48,967 bases of DNA from Clostridiales bacterium (GCA_016342415.1 JAEIOD010000034.1:1-48967), one strand, 5' to 3'; counted from the first letter of the stretch, positions 17,892 through 27,389 are shown. Notes: a model not told the origin generated them from the sequence alone. Made by a program: numbers and translations.

Positions 17892-18605
17892 TTAATCTAC
17901 AACAAGAACCTGACTGGTATTTGTTAGTTGTTTTTGCCCTCTAACAACAACCTGCAAGATTTCTTCAAAGCCCTTCACTTCTATCCATACCCCTTTTGTA
18001 AGCCCTGTATCAATTTAAATTTTTGTCACTTGATTGTTTCATAGGTATAGACATACTTATCCATCCCGCCTCTAATAACGGATTCTGTTGGTATCAATAA
18101 AGCTTCATACCTTTCGATTACAAACTCAAGCTCTGTATAATCACCTATAGTGATAGCTGCTGTATCTTTGACTTGAATGAGCATTTCAAATAGTTTGCTA
18201 GACATATCAGGTTATTCGTTAATTTGATAAATGTTACCTTTTAAAATATCTTCTGAATTACCATCAAGTTTAAGTTTTACTGAATCATCAATATTTAGAA
18301 GCTTTTTTAAATCACCAGAGATAAACGTTTTAACAAATAGCTGACTGTCATCAATGATACTAATCGTTAATTGATTGTCCTTCTTTTATATAAATGGCTG
18401 CTACCTTTCCATCTACTGGACTGGTCAGTAATCAACCATTTACTATCTTATAAGAGTTTTAATATATTCGCATAATTAATGATTGTTTGCTCACCACACC
18501 TGAATTATACAATGTCTTTTGATTCATATAATTGTCATTTGCTGCATTGTACTGAGATCTAAGAGTCTCTCCTATGGTTCTAAGCTGACTTTCTGTTGCC
18601 GTATA
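17892..18605 (-). pseudogene. decayed efflux pump membrane fusion protein (HlyD/RND adaptor type)
   Basis: Leftward translation gives pieces of one periplasmic/extracellular adaptor in order, broken by stops and frameshifts. They are a coiled-coil part (TLRSQYNAANDNYMNQKTLY, NSGVVSKQSL), a lipoyl-like part (SPVDGKVAAIYIKEGQSI), a barrel part (ISIIDDSQLFVKTFISGDLK; ALLIPTESVIRGGMDKYVYT) and the end (TGLTKGVWIEVKGFEEILQV; RGQKQLTNTSQVLVVD and stop). At least four inactivating changes are visible. No pump or ABC subunit remains next to it, so the rest of the system has been lost. This explains the otherwise empty stretch 17863-18651. Confidence 0.88.
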
Positions 18606-18636
18606 TGATAAGATTACGGTATTATTATCTATTTTT

Positions 18637-18669
18637 CAAAAAAAACAAGAACTATGAAAGTTCTTGTTT
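18637..18669 (-). terminator. intrinsic terminator of the TAXI operon
   Basis: Read leftward: perfect 11-base stem AAACAAGAACT / AGTTCTTGTTT (18643-18653 and 18659-18669), loop of 5, followed by a run of eight T. The stop codon of the GGDEF-EAL gene lies in it. Confidence 0.92.
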
Positions 18670-21039
18670 CAGATATGGAATAACATCATCTTTATTAATA
18701 GGTTTAGAGTACAGATACCCTTGTGCAAAGTCTATTGTCATCTGTTGCATTAGAGATTCCATATTAGAATCTTCAATCCCTTCAGCTACGACTTTTAAAT
18801 CAATTGCATGGGCAAACTCCACTATACCTTGTATCAGTTTATAGACTGTTCTGTCTTTTACAGCTTCTTCAATAATCAAACGATCTATCTTCAAATGGGT
18901 TAAATTCATACTTAACAGATGATTAAGCGAAGAATACCCTGATCCAAAATCATCTAATGACAAGTTGATTCCAGCTTTTCTTAACAATTCCAGTTTTTTA
19001 TGAATTTTTTCATTTGATTCCAGAGCAACTGATTCTGTAATTTCAATATTTAAATGTTCCGGAGGATAATTATACTCTTTCAGAAGGAGCAATACCCTCG
19101 GAATAAATTCCTCCAGATGTAATTGAATCAATGATACATTTACATTAATTTCATAGTATCTGCCCAACTCCTGCTTTAATGTGGCACCAAATTTAATGGC
19201 TTCTTCTAAAACAAAATACCCCATCGTATTAATAAACAGATTTTTTTCCGCAATTGGAATAAATACATCTGGCGGTACAAATCCAAACTTGTTATTTTCC
19301 CATCTCGCTAATGCCTCAAATCCCTTAACTTGTTTTGTCTTAAAATCAATCAATGGCTGATAACATAAGTATATTTCATTATAGACTAGAGCTTGCGTCA
19401 ACTGTCTTTCCAAAGTGACTCTATGAATCAATTCCTCTCTAAGATCATGACTGAACTGAAGATATTGATTTTTGGAATTTCCTTTAGCCTCATACATGGC
19501 TATGTCAGCATTTGATAATAAATCCTCAAAACTGTTACCGTCTTGTGGGAATACACTGATGCCAATAGAACCGGTTATAGAGAATTCTAAATCTCTGTAA
19601 TAGATGGGCTTACTGGCAAGTTCTAATAATTTAGTTGCTATAGAAACAACCCTTTCTTCGGATGGTTCTAAAATCAGCATACCAAATTCATCTCCACTTA
19701 ATCTGGAGCAAAAATACTTACCACTACAACATTCTGTAAATCTTTGACTGATTATTTTTAATACCACATCACCATAATTATGACCATAAGTATCATTTAT
19801 ATATTTAAAATTATCCAAATCAATATAAAATAATGCAAAGGGATTTTTATCAGCAATATGAATTTTAGCTTGTTGTTCGAATTTAAGTCGATTTGGTAAA
19901 CCCGTTAAGTAATCCTTATAAGCCAGTTCAGAAGCTTTATCATATTGTTTTTGCAACGCATGCTCAGAGGACAATAACTCCTCAGATAAACTTTTCAATT
20001 CCTCATTTTGAGTATTAACATTTTGTGCTAAAGTATTGTAGCCTTGAATTAAATCATCTATTTCATCATTGGTTTTTAAATCTAACAAAATCAATGTTTC
20101 AGAAGCTTCTGATGCTTTCATTGTATTTTTCAATAAAATAATAGGTTTCATAGTCTTTTTAATAACATAATACGATAATATTCCAGCAATAATCACAGCA
20201 AAGATTGAAATCCACCCTGCTTCTTTATTAATTTCAGAGGCTCTATTGGAGATATCTTCTATCGGTAGATAGGCAATTAGTCTCATATTCCCTTGATTTA
20301 AACGCCTTAAATAATAGTATCCCTTATCCGTTTTCAGATTACCGGAGATCAAACGGCTTTCAATTAAAAATTTGTCATTTAAGTCTTCTAATGATTTATT
20401 AATATAAGAAACTTCAGAAGCTGAGATAATCTGGTTGTCATCATTAACCAATAACATCAATCCTGTATCTCCAATTTCAGATAACTTTAGAATTTCAGGT
20501 ATTTCATCTAGATTGATATCCACACCAATCACGCCATCTATTTCTTTAAACTGTACATATAATGAGCTGGTAATGACCAAATTTCCAGTTGCAATATCAA
20601 TATAAGGGGCACTCCAATTCACTTCGCGCGACTCATAAGCCGCCTTATAATAGTCTCTGGTTCTAGGATCAAAATCTGATGGTATAACCGCATAAGGTTC
20701 CAAAATGAAAGTACCATCATTGAAAGTGACAAAAGCATTTTTGATATATCTCTTCATTTCAGTCAATAACCTCAAGTCATCTTGTATGCTCTCATCATCT
20801 CTGTTTGCATCAACATAGTTTTTCTGGATAAATAGCAAACTATCAAAAGCATCACTGAAAATAATATCCAAGTTTTTCTGTAATAGAACAGAAGTATTAA
20901 TTGCACTTAATTCAACATTTTTTTGAGTATTACTTTCAACAAAACTTGAAACCGATAGTTGTAATATCACAAAAACAATGATAAGAGTCATCAGAATTAT
21001 AATTTGAATTTTTCGATACAGCGTCAACTTAATTTTCAT
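18652..21039 (-). CDS. Cache-GGDEF-EAL cyclic-di-GMP signalling protein
   Basis: A 795-residue membrane sensor. TM1 (about 8-30), a dCache_1-type extracellular domain (about 35-270, with RTRDYYKAAYESREVNWSAP and GVIGVDIN), TM2 (276-295), a linker helix, GGDEF (about 375-530) and EAL (540-795). The cyclase motif is SGDEF (448-452), with IDLDNFKYINDTYGH intact upstream, so activity is possible. The phosphodiesterase domain keeps E575 (FEALARW), E666 (NIEITES), the DDFGSG pair at 696-697, K717, E753 and Q773, so it is probably active. Its start overlaps the DUF1850 stop by 4 bases (ATGA), tying it to a TAXI receptor. Confidence 0.92.
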   Translation of the reverse strand: MKIKLTLYRKIQIIILMTLIIVFVILQLSVSSFVESNTQKNVELSAINTSVLLQKNLDIIFSDAFDSLLFIQKNYVDANRDDESIQDDLRLLTEMKRYIKNAFVTFNDGTFILEPYAVIPSDFDPRTRDYYKAAYESREVNWSAPYIDIATGNLVITSSLYVQFKEIDGVIGVDINLDEIPEILKLSEIGDTGLMLLVNDDNQIISASEVSYINKSLEDLNDKFLIESRLISGNLKTDKGYYYLRRLNQGNMRLIAYLPIEDISNRASEINKEAGWISIFAVIIAGILSYYVIKKTMKPIILLKNTMKASEASETLILLDLKTNDEIDDLIQGYNTLAQNVNTQNEELKSLSEELLSSEHALQKQYDKASELAYKDYLTGLPNRLKFEQQAKIHIADKNPFALFYIDLDNFKYINDTYGHNYGDVVLKIISQRFTECCSGKYFCSRLSGDEFGMLILEPSEERVVSIATKLLELASKPIYYRDLEFSITGSIGISVFPQDGNSFEDLLSNADIAMYEAKGNSKNQYLQFSHDLREELIHRVTLERQLTQALVYNEIYLCYQPLIDFKTKQVKGFEALARWENNKFGFVPPDVFIPIAEKNLFINTMGYFVLEEAIKFGATLKQELGRYYEINVNVSLIQLHLEEFIPRVLLLLKEYNYPPEHLNIEITESVALESNEKIHKKLELLRKAGINLSLDDFGSGYSSLNHLLSMNLTHLKIDRLIIEEAVKDRTVYKLIQGIVEFAHAIDLKVVAEGIEDSNMESLMQQMTIDFAQGYLYSKPINKDDVIPYLKQELS

Positions 21040-21488
21040 AATGCTCCTACCTTAATCAAATATTCAATAAGAAAGTGTCTTTTTACAGAAATTTCTATTA
21101 CATCTTTTTCTATTACGGTCAGATCAATTAATTCATTATCTACCCTAATTTTGTTGTTTTTATCAATCAACATATTTATATTGTTATATCTAATATCAAC
21201 ATAAGAAAAGAATCCCTTATCTAATATCAAGCTATCATGATTGGGCATACCAGCACCACCTTGGTCATAATATTCTATCTTATTGAGTCGAATATCATAC
21301 CATGATACGACATAATATTCTTTAATTGATGTTAAACTCACAGAATGTACCTGCTCGGTTTCAACTATTATCGGAATTAAAGGGATTTTCATAAATAAGA
21401 CCATATCATCAGATGCAACCGTAAAAACGGGTATTCTTATTATCAAAAGCATTAAAAGTAAAAAACTAATCTTGTACTTCAAGTCCAT
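21036..21488 (-). CDS. DUF1850 protein (TAXI-TRAP accessory)
   Basis: A 150-residue protein with one N-terminal hydrophobic segment (about 5-22), probably exported or anchored. The pattern EQVHSVSLTSIKEYYVVSWY and later YYDQGGAGMPNH is that of DUF1850, a family found almost only beside TAXI-type TRAP transporter genes. AAGGAG precedes the ATG; it overlaps the TAXI gene by 23 bases and the GGDEF-EAL gene by 4. With no TRAP permease here, it may help the TAXI lipoprotein signal rather than transport. That is inference. Confidence 0.82.
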   Translation of the reverse strand: MDLKYKISFLLLMLLIIRIPVFTVASDDMVLFMKIPLIPIIVETEQVHSVSLTSIKEYYVVSWYDIRLNKIEYYDQGGAGMPNHDSLILDKGFFSYVDIRYNNINMLIDKNNKIRVDNELIDLTVIEKDVIEISVKRHFLIEYLIKVGAL

Positions 21489-22410
21489 GCTCCTTATAAT
21501 ATTTTACTGCACCAGGATGCAAAGGTATGCTCATACCTTTCAGTGCATCATTTATAGATAGCTCTTTGGTACTCTGATGTACATCGCTTAACCGATTATA
21601 ATTGGTCCAAAAAATATTTAACATGTCATAAACAATCTCTTCATCCAACGAGTCATGACAAATCCATAACGCTCTAGTAGAAAGAGTCATTTTATCTTCT
21701 GAGAGACCAATATAGGTGTTCATTGGTACTACTTCTCTCGTATAAAATGGATAATCGCTAATCATCTTATTTAAGATGGCATCCTCTATACTTAACATGT
21801 TGATCTTAACCTTACTACTCATCAACGAAACACTAGAGGTCGGGATACCACTGGTTATGAATACAGCGTCAAGTTCACCTTTATCCATAGCATCAATGGA
21901 TTCACTAAAAGTCAAATAATATGGTTCAACTAAATCTAAACTCATCTTATGAGCCTCGAATAAATTAACCGCATCAAAGTAGTTACCACTATCTTTTTTC
22001 CCAAGACCGACTTTTTTTTCTTCTAAATCATAGAAAGTCTCTATATCAGCCTCTTCTCTTACTATAATCTGAATCACTTCAGAATACAAACTTGCAATGC
22101 CTGTGATCGAATCAACAGGTTCATTTTCGAAGGATCCAATGCCTTCAACAGCCCATGCTGCTACATTACTTTGAACCAAAGCCATATCAATTAGCTCCTC
22201 ATCCAACATCAGCGTATTGGAAACCGAAGCATTGCCAGTATAAGCGTTCACCGTCAGGTCACTTTCATCAGTCAATAGCTCAGCTATGGCACTGCCAAGA
22301 GGATAATATGTACCACCAGCAGCTCCAGTAGCTAATTTAAGGTTGTCTCTACTTTCTGAACATCCCGTTATGACAATAAAACAGATCAAAGCCAAAATTA
22401 TTTTTTTCAT
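21466..22410 (-). CDS. TAXI-family solute-binding lipoprotein
   Basis: A 314-residue extracytoplasmic binding protein of TRAP transporters (TAXI group, glutamate-type ligands in some relatives). Start at the ATG at 22410 (GGAGGG upstream), 12 codons inside the longest frame, giving a clean lipoprotein signal peptide with lipobox VITGC (C17). The family motif LKLATGAAGGTYYPLGSAIA follows soon after. The operon continues into DUF1850 and a GGDEF-EAL sensor, but the usual large fused TRAP membrane protein is absent. Either the transporter is elsewhere or the protein acts as a receptor. Confidence 0.9.
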   Translation of the reverse strand: MKKIILALICFIVITGCSESRDNLKLATGAAGGTYYPLGSAIAELLTDESDLTVNAYTGNASVSNTLMLDEELIDMALVQSNVAAWAVEGIGSFENEPVDSITGIASLYSEVIQIIVREEADIETFYDLEEKKVGLGKKDSGNYFDAVNLFEAHKMSLDLVEPYYLTFSESIDAMDKGELDAVFITSGIPTSSVSLMSSKVKINMLSIEDAILNKMISDYPFYTREVVPMNTYIGLSEDKMTLSTRALWICHDSLDEEIVYDMLNIFWTNYNRLSDVHQSTKELSINDALKGMSIPLHPGAVKYYKEHGLEVQD

Positions 22411-22543
22411 ATAACCCTCCAATCGTTCTACTATTCTTTTACCCATTCATTGCAAGTTTATGCATACTGAAATAGTTTAAGTCTATAGCCAAACTTCACA
22501 CCTTCTAAAATCTTTTAGATCAAAAATGATTTAATGATTTTCC

Positions 22544-23509
22544 TTAAGTATTTAAAACACTATCAATCAGTTGTTTCAAACCGGTATTTAATGATATTTT
22601 TTTCATTTTAAATTCTGATAGATATTTTTTATCATCAACCAAATAACAGTAATCATGGCCAGGTCGATCTTTTACAAACTGAAGTTGCCCATGATAATCA
22701 TGTCCGGCTTCTTTAAACAAACATATTATCATTTGAATCAAATCAATGTTACTGATCAAACCTGTACCAGCAATATTATATGACTCCTGTATTTTTGATT
22801 TTAAAGTCACTTGATATATTGCCTCACATGTATTTGTGACATGAAGCCAATCTCTGTAATATTCTCCATTTCCGTAAATAGGAATATCTCTTTGATTTAA
22901 AACAGCTTGTATCACTTTTGGTATTAACTTTTCTTCATTCTGTAGCCCACCATAATTATTGGTACTTCTAATAATTATACTGGGAAAATCATAGGTGTTA
23001 TTGTACGAATTTATCAATAATTCAGCACTCGCTTTTGTTGCAGCATACGGATTCATCGGATTAAGCAGTGACGTTTCGTTATTCTTGTTGAGATTGATTT
23101 CTTTTGATGATCCAAATACTTCATCGGTGGATATTTGGATGAATCGTCCTTCATTTTGCCAATTGGATTTAAAAGTATCCATCAGAATTTGTACACCAAT
23201 GTAATTGGTTTGTATAAAAGGGAACACATCTTCTATGCTACGATCCACATGGCTTTCTGCTGCAAAATTAACAACCGTTTTAACTTGATATGACTTAAAT
23301 ATTTCCTCAAGAACAGCTCTATTGCATATATCGCCATGAATGAAAATGAAATCATCATCCAATACACTTCGGATTCTATCAAGATTGCCTGCATAAGTTA
23401 ACTTATCCAAGACAATCACCTTGTCGTAAGGGTGGTTTTGCTGCTTCAAATACTCTACAAAATGCGATCCAATAAAACCTGCTCCACCTGTTATCAATAT
23501 ATTATTCAT
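22544..23509 (-). CDS. RmlB-like dTDP-glucose 4,6-dehydratase
   Basis: A 321-residue short-chain (extended SDR) enzyme that makes a 4-keto-6-deoxy sugar nucleotide. The NAD motif GGAGFIGS (8-15), the RmlB signature ESHVDRSIEDV, the dehydratase pair in STDEVFG (D129, E130) and the catalytic YAATK (Y155, K159) are present. It overlaps the upstream aminotransferase gene by 8 bases. Together they can make dTDP-4-amino-4,6-dideoxy sugar. The substrate could be UDP- rather than dTDP-linked; RmlB-like features favour dTDP. Confidence 0.87.
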   Translation of the reverse strand: MNNILITGGAGFIGSHFVEYLKQQNHPYDKVIVLDKLTYAGNLDRIRSVLDDDFIFIHGDICNRAVLEEIFKSYQVKTVVNFAAESHVDRSIEDVFPFIQTNYIGVQILMDTFKSNWQNEGRFIQISTDEVFGSSKEINLNKNNETSLLNPMNPYAATKASAELLINSYNNTYDFPSIIIRSTNNYGGLQNEEKLIPKVIQAVLNQRDIPIYGNGEYYRDWLHVTNTCEAIYQVTLKSKIQESYNIAGTGLISNIDLIQMIICLFKEAGHDYHGQLQFVKDRPGHDYCYLVDDKKYLSEFKMKKISLNTGLKQLIDSVLNT

Positions 23510-24578
23510 AAAAAGCCTTCACTTTCTCACAAATATAATAAACGTCTTCTTCTGTCAGATTGGCATGGACTGGTAGTCTAAGCAACCTGAAAGCATCTTT
23601 CGTATGAATGTTTTCTCCAATAAAATCACCATGAACTTTTCCCGCATCGGATAAATGAAGTGGTTCATAATGACTGACACTTTCAATGCCATTGTCGTAT
23701 AGGTGTTGTTTTAACAAATCTCTTTCCTTTTTATGCTTCGTTTTAATATAAAAGAGATGACCATTGTGTTTTTCTTGTTTAAATATCTCAAATGCACTCA
23801 ATTGTTTTTGATACAGACATACCAACTTCTGTCTTTTTGATATAATCTGTTCCCATTTCAAAAGTTGAGCATATAAAAAAGCACATCTTATACCATCCAT
23901 ACTGTATGAAGATCCAAGTGTTTTCCATGTATATTTTTCGACTTCTTTATTTTGAAAAGCAGAACGATTTGTTCCTTTTTCTATAATCATGGCAACTTTA
24001 TCATCAAAGGTACTATTGTTAACAACCAAAATACCACCTTCACCACCGGAAGTGATGTTTTTGGTACTGTGTAAACTGATACATGAAAAGTCACTGTATG
24101 TTTCTACACCTGTATTAAATATACTTTGTGCTGCGTCTTCAATTAGATAAATGCCTTCTTTACAAAGTGCCTTTAACGCTTTCATATCACATAAACTACC
24201 TGCATAATGTACAGGTACAATCGCTTTTGTTTTATCAGAAATTGCATTTTTCACACAATTGATATCAATCATCATATGTTCATCTACATCCACAAATACA
24301 ATCTTGGCACCTCTAAGAGCAAAAGCATTGGCAGTTGATACATAAGTATATGATGGCATAATAACCTCATCACCGACTTGAATATCGATTGCAAGTGCTG
24401 CTATTTCCAATGCTGCCGTACATGTATGTACCAAGTGACTTTTTTTGTAATGCTTGTCTAAGATCTCTTTAATTTTCAGATGATAATACGTATCACCCGT
24501 TAAAGTGCCTTTTGATATGGCATCCGTCATCATTTCAATTTCTTGGTTTGTTGTATATATTTCATTGAATTTTATCAT
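23502..24578 (-). CDS. WecE-like sugar-nucleotide aminotransferase (DegT family)
   Basis: A 358-residue PLP enzyme. The pattern VGDEVIMPSYTYVSTANAFA, LRGAKIVFVDVD and KAIVPVHYAG is close to WecE/RffA, which makes dTDP-4-amino-4,6-dideoxygalactose from the 4-keto intermediate. The PLP lysine is K173 (SLHSTKNITSGGEGG) and the PLP-binding aspartate is in LIEDAAQS. I start at the ATG at 24578, where AAGAGG fits, instead of 22 codons earlier. It precedes and overlaps the dehydratase gene. The product is an amino sugar donor for a surface glycan. Confidence 0.87.
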   Translation of the reverse strand: MIKFNEIYTTNQEIEMMTDAISKGTLTGDTYYHLKIKEILDKHYKKSHLVHTCTAALEIAALAIDIQVGDEVIMPSYTYVSTANAFALRGAKIVFVDVDEHMMIDINCVKNAISDKTKAIVPVHYAGSLCDMKALKALCKEGIYLIEDAAQSIFNTGVETYSDFSCISLHSTKNITSGGEGGILVVNNSTFDDKVAMIIEKGTNRSAFQNKEVEKYTWKTLGSSYSMDGIRCAFLYAQLLKWEQIISKRQKLVCLYQKQLSAFEIFKQEKHNGHLFYIKTKHKKERDLLKQHLYDNGIESVSHYEPLHLSDAGKVHGDFIGENIHTKDAFRLLRLPVHANLTEEDVYYICEKVKAFYE

Positions 24579-24603
24579 GGTTACCTCTTTATAAATTTTA
24601 ACA

Positions 24604-24631
24604 CAAAAAAGCTCGTAGTTTCCTACGAGCT
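24604..24631 (-). terminator. intrinsic terminator after the two-domain rhodanese gene
   Basis: Read leftward: AGCTCGTAG / CTACGAGCT, a perfect 9-base stem with a 4-base loop (24610-24631), followed by TTTTTT. It separates the rhodanese genes from wecE. Confidence 0.92.
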
Positions 24632-24640
24632 GATTAATTA

Positions 24641-25543
24641 TCAAGAACCATCTTGTGATGTTACTGGTGCAGAATCTTCTGCATAATTGCTATCGCCACC
24701 CATAGCTTCCCATTCAAGCCATGCACCATCATATATTTTGATGTTTTCATAGCCCGCTTCTTGTAATAAAGCCATAGTTTGAGTCGCTCTGAATGATGAT
24801 TTACAGTATAAAACAAGCTCATCTTCTTTTTTAATACCTTTATCGCTGTAGAACAATGACATATCTCGACCTGACATAAATGTGCCATCTGAGTATAGAT
24901 TATTGGAATGTGAATATAAGATAGCTCCTGGGATACTACCTGCATCATATTCAGCAATCGATCTAACATCTATGATCTTTACAGTGGACTCATCATCTTC
25001 TGTAATAGCCTGTAGACTTTCAAAATCAATAATCATTGATACATCTGCATCATGAGCTACATAGTCAGTAGCAGCTAATTCTGTTGCTTTTTTTGATCCT
25101 TCCAACTTAGCTTCTTTGATTGCTTCAAAACCACCATTGATGACTTTTACATCTTGGTGACCATAAAGTTTCATTGTCCACCAGATTCTAAATGCACTGA
25201 CACCACTGTTATCATCGTAGATGTAAACTGTCGAGTCATTTGAAATTCCTTTAGCACTTAATACCCGTTCAAATTTCGCCTTTGGTGCTACTGTTGCTGC
25301 AACGGGTTTGTCTACAACCAAATCGCTTGGTGATAAACAAATCGCATTTTTTAGATGTGCTTCACCATAAGCTTCTTCACCTCTAGCATCTACAATAATA
25401 ACACTATTATCTAAGTAGACCTTTTCTACAGCTTCTACTTCTACAACATTTAATGCATCATCAAAGGTTGTATCATTACAAGAAAACAAACTTGTTATAA
25501 GAAGCAAAACTATTAATAATACACTAATTTTCTTAACTTTCAT
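24641..25543 (-). CDS. two-domain rhodanese lipoprotein (thiosulfate or persulfide sulfurtransferase)
   Basis: A 300-residue exported protein with a lipoprotein signal (lipobox LFSC, C22), so it should be anchored outside the membrane. The first rhodanese domain (about 35-150) has aspartate at the catalytic position (IYDDNSGVSAFR) and is presumably structural. The second (about 170-282) has the active cysteine C247 in the loop CKSSFR, with IIDVRSIAEYDAGSIPGA before it. The family moves sulfane sulfur from thiosulfate or persulfides to thiols or cyanide. It is 46 bases downstream of the four-domain rhodanese gene on the same strand. Confidence 0.88.
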   Translation of the reverse strand: MKVKKISVLLIVLLLITSLFSCNDTTFDDALNVVEVEAVEKVYLDNSVIIVDARGEEAYGEAHLKNAICLSPSDLVVDKPVAATVAPKAKFERVLSAKGISNDSTVYIYDDNSGVSAFRIWWTMKLYGHQDVKVINGGFEAIKEAKLEGSKKATELAATDYVAHDADVSMIIDFESLQAITEDDESTVKIIDVRSIAEYDAGSIPGAILYSHSNNLYSDGTFMSGRDMSLFYSDKGIKKEDELVLYCKSSFRATQTMALLQEAGYENIKIYDGAWLEWEAMGGDSNYAEDSAPVTSQDGS

Positions 25544-25564
25544 TCTAAACCTCCATAACTGAAT

Positions 25565-25580
25565 TGTGTGAGATTGTTAA
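25565..25580. repeat. short sulfur-locus repeat TGTGTGAGATTGTTAA (copy 1)
   Basis: Lies 22-37 bases upstream of the two-domain rhodanese gene. Its first 12 bases, TGTGTGAGATTG, recur exactly upstream of the four-domain rhodanese gene. Its last 13, GTGAGATTGTTAA, recur exactly upstream of the YeeE operon. The match is seen; a regulatory role is inference. Confidence 0.4.
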
Positions 25581-25589
25581 TAAGGTTTA

Positions 25590-27389
25590 TTATTTTGCTG
25601 CTATTTCAAATCCTTGATTAGACCATCCAAGAGGTGCATTGGCTCCAACACCCATACCACCATTAAGTGATACTGCATCGAATCCTAATAATCTTAAAGA
25701 GGCAACTGTTTGACCAGCTGTTTGTCCTGAGTAGCAGTAAACTACAATTGTTTTATCAGTTGGAAGTGTAGCGAATGACTGTGCCATTTCATTTCCAAAT
25801 GGTAACAAAGAAGCACCTTCAATATGACCAGCATCAAATGCATCTTGTTGTCTGATTGAAAGAATATAAATTGATTCATCCTTCTCATCAATTAAAGCCT
25901 TAAGATTTGCTTCAGAAATTTTATAGTTTTTAAACATAGTTGAACTTACATCAGCTAAACCTGCATAATATGCATCCATAGCAGCTTGAATTGTCGGATC
26001 AATATCATTTCCTAAAGCTTCAATAGCCAAAGCTTCTGTAGTTGTTACATCAGCAACACCTTCAACTTTTGAAATACCAAAATTCCAACCCAAGTTAACA
26101 CTTCTTGCAGGGATTCCTGCAATGTTTAAAGTTGCTACTGCTTGACCAGCTGTTTGTCCTGAATAACAGTAGATAAATACTTCTTTATCAGTTGGAATAT
26201 TCATTAAGTTATCGCTCATCATCGTATTCCAGTTGATGTTTACAGCACCTTCAACATGGCCTTTTGCATAATCCTCTGCAGAACGCATGTCAATGATAAA
26301 CATATCATCCCCATTAACTACTTTTTCAACAAAATCAGCTTGACCAATTTTGTAGATATGATCTGGCATATTAGCAAAATAATCATTTACTGCAATTGTT
26401 GTAGGCGATTCAACCATAAATCCATTGTTCATCCAACCTAACGGTGCATTGGCGCCAACACCCATACCACCTTTAAGTGATACAGCATCATAACCTAATA
26501 ATCTTAAAGACGCAACTGTTTGTCCAGCTGTTTGTCCTGAATAACAGTATACCACAACTTTTTTATCCTTTGGAATCATAGAGAAACCTTCTTGCATATT
26601 TTTACCGTATGGTAATAATTCTGCACCTGGAATATGAGCTGCGTTATAAGCATCTTCTTTTCTAATTGATAATAAATAGTAATCTTCGTTATTGTCCATC
26701 ATTGCTTTGAAGTTGGCTTCAGAAACAATATTTGCTCCAAAGTTAGTACCTTTAGCATCTGCTAAACCAGCATAGAATCCTTCTACTGCTGTCATAACTT
26801 CAGAATCAATATCATTACCTAATGCAACCAGTTCAGTTGCATCAGTAGTTGTTACATCAGCAACACCATCAACTTTAGATAAACCGAAGTTCCAGCCTAA
26901 GTTAACACTTCTTGCATTGATACCAGCGATATTCAAAGTTGCTACAGCTTGACCAGCTGTTTGTCCTGAATAACAATAAATAAATACTGGTTTGTCTTGA
27001 GGAATATCAGCTAAAGAATCACTCATGTTAGTGTTAAATGTAATATTTACAGCACCTTGAATATGTCCTTTGTTATAATCATCAGCTGCACGCATATCGA
27101 TGATAAACATATCTTCATTATTTTTAACCATCTCTACAAAGTCAGCTTGACCAATTTTATATATATGATCTGGCATATTTGCAAAATAACCATTAACTGC
27201 ATCCTCTAAAGATGAAGTCTCTGTTTGTTCAGTATCTGTTGTGTCATTTGTATTGTTTTCTACAGCATTATTAGCTGACTCATCCATTTGTAATCCTGCG
27301 TTGTCGTTCGAATTGTCCGAACACGCAACAAAAGAGAAGACCAAAACGAATACTAGTAATAAACTTAGAATTCTTTGTTTCACTTTCAT
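25590..27389 (-). CDS. four-domain rhodanese lipoprotein
   Basis: A 599-residue exported protein: lipoprotein signal with lipobox SFVAC (C23), an Asn/Thr/Asp/Glu-rich linker (25-62), then four rhodanese domains at about 66-175, 203-323, 335-445 and 472-594. All four have the same active loop, CYSGQTAG, with catalytic cysteines C139, C282, C408 and C552. Domains 1 and 3, and 2 and 4, are near-copies about 270 residues apart, so a two-domain gene was duplicated in tandem. TAGGAGG precedes the ATG. It leads a two-gene operon and probably acts at the outer face of the membrane on thiosulfate or persulfides. Confidence 0.9.
   Translation of the reverse strand: MKVKQRILSLLLVFVLVFSFVACSDNSNDNAGLQMDESANNAVENNTNDTTDTEQTETSSLEDAVNGYFANMPDHIYKIGQADFVEMVKNNEDMFIIDMRAADDYNKGHIQGAVNITFNTNMSDSLADIPQDKPVFIYCYSGQTAGQAVATLNIAGINARSVNLGWNFGLSKVDGVADVTTTDATELVALGNDIDSEVMTAVEGFYAGLADAKGTNFGANIVSEANFKAMMDNNEDYYLLSIRKEDAYNAAHIPGAELLPYGKNMQEGFSMIPKDKKVVVYCYSGQTAGQTVASLRLLGYDAVSLKGGMGVGANAPLGWMNNGFMVESPTTIAVNDYFANMPDHIYKIGQADFVEKVVNGDDMFIIDMRSAEDYAKGHVEGAVNINWNTMMSDNLMNIPTDKEVFIYCYSGQTAGQAVATLNIAGIPARSVNLGWNFGISKVEGVADVTTTEALAIEALGNDIDPTIQAAMDAYYAGLADVSSTMFKNYKISEANLKALIDEKDESIYILSIRQQDAFDAGHIEGASLLPFGNEMAQSFATLPTDKTIVVYCYSGQTAGQTVASLRLLGFDAVSLNGGMGVGANAPLGWSNQGFEIAAK

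Noticed and set aside
25590..27389. DNA repeats of the four-domain rhodanese as a CRISPR-like or mobile repeat
   Set aside because: The repeats are coding, in frame and about 270 codons apart; they are protein-domain duplication.
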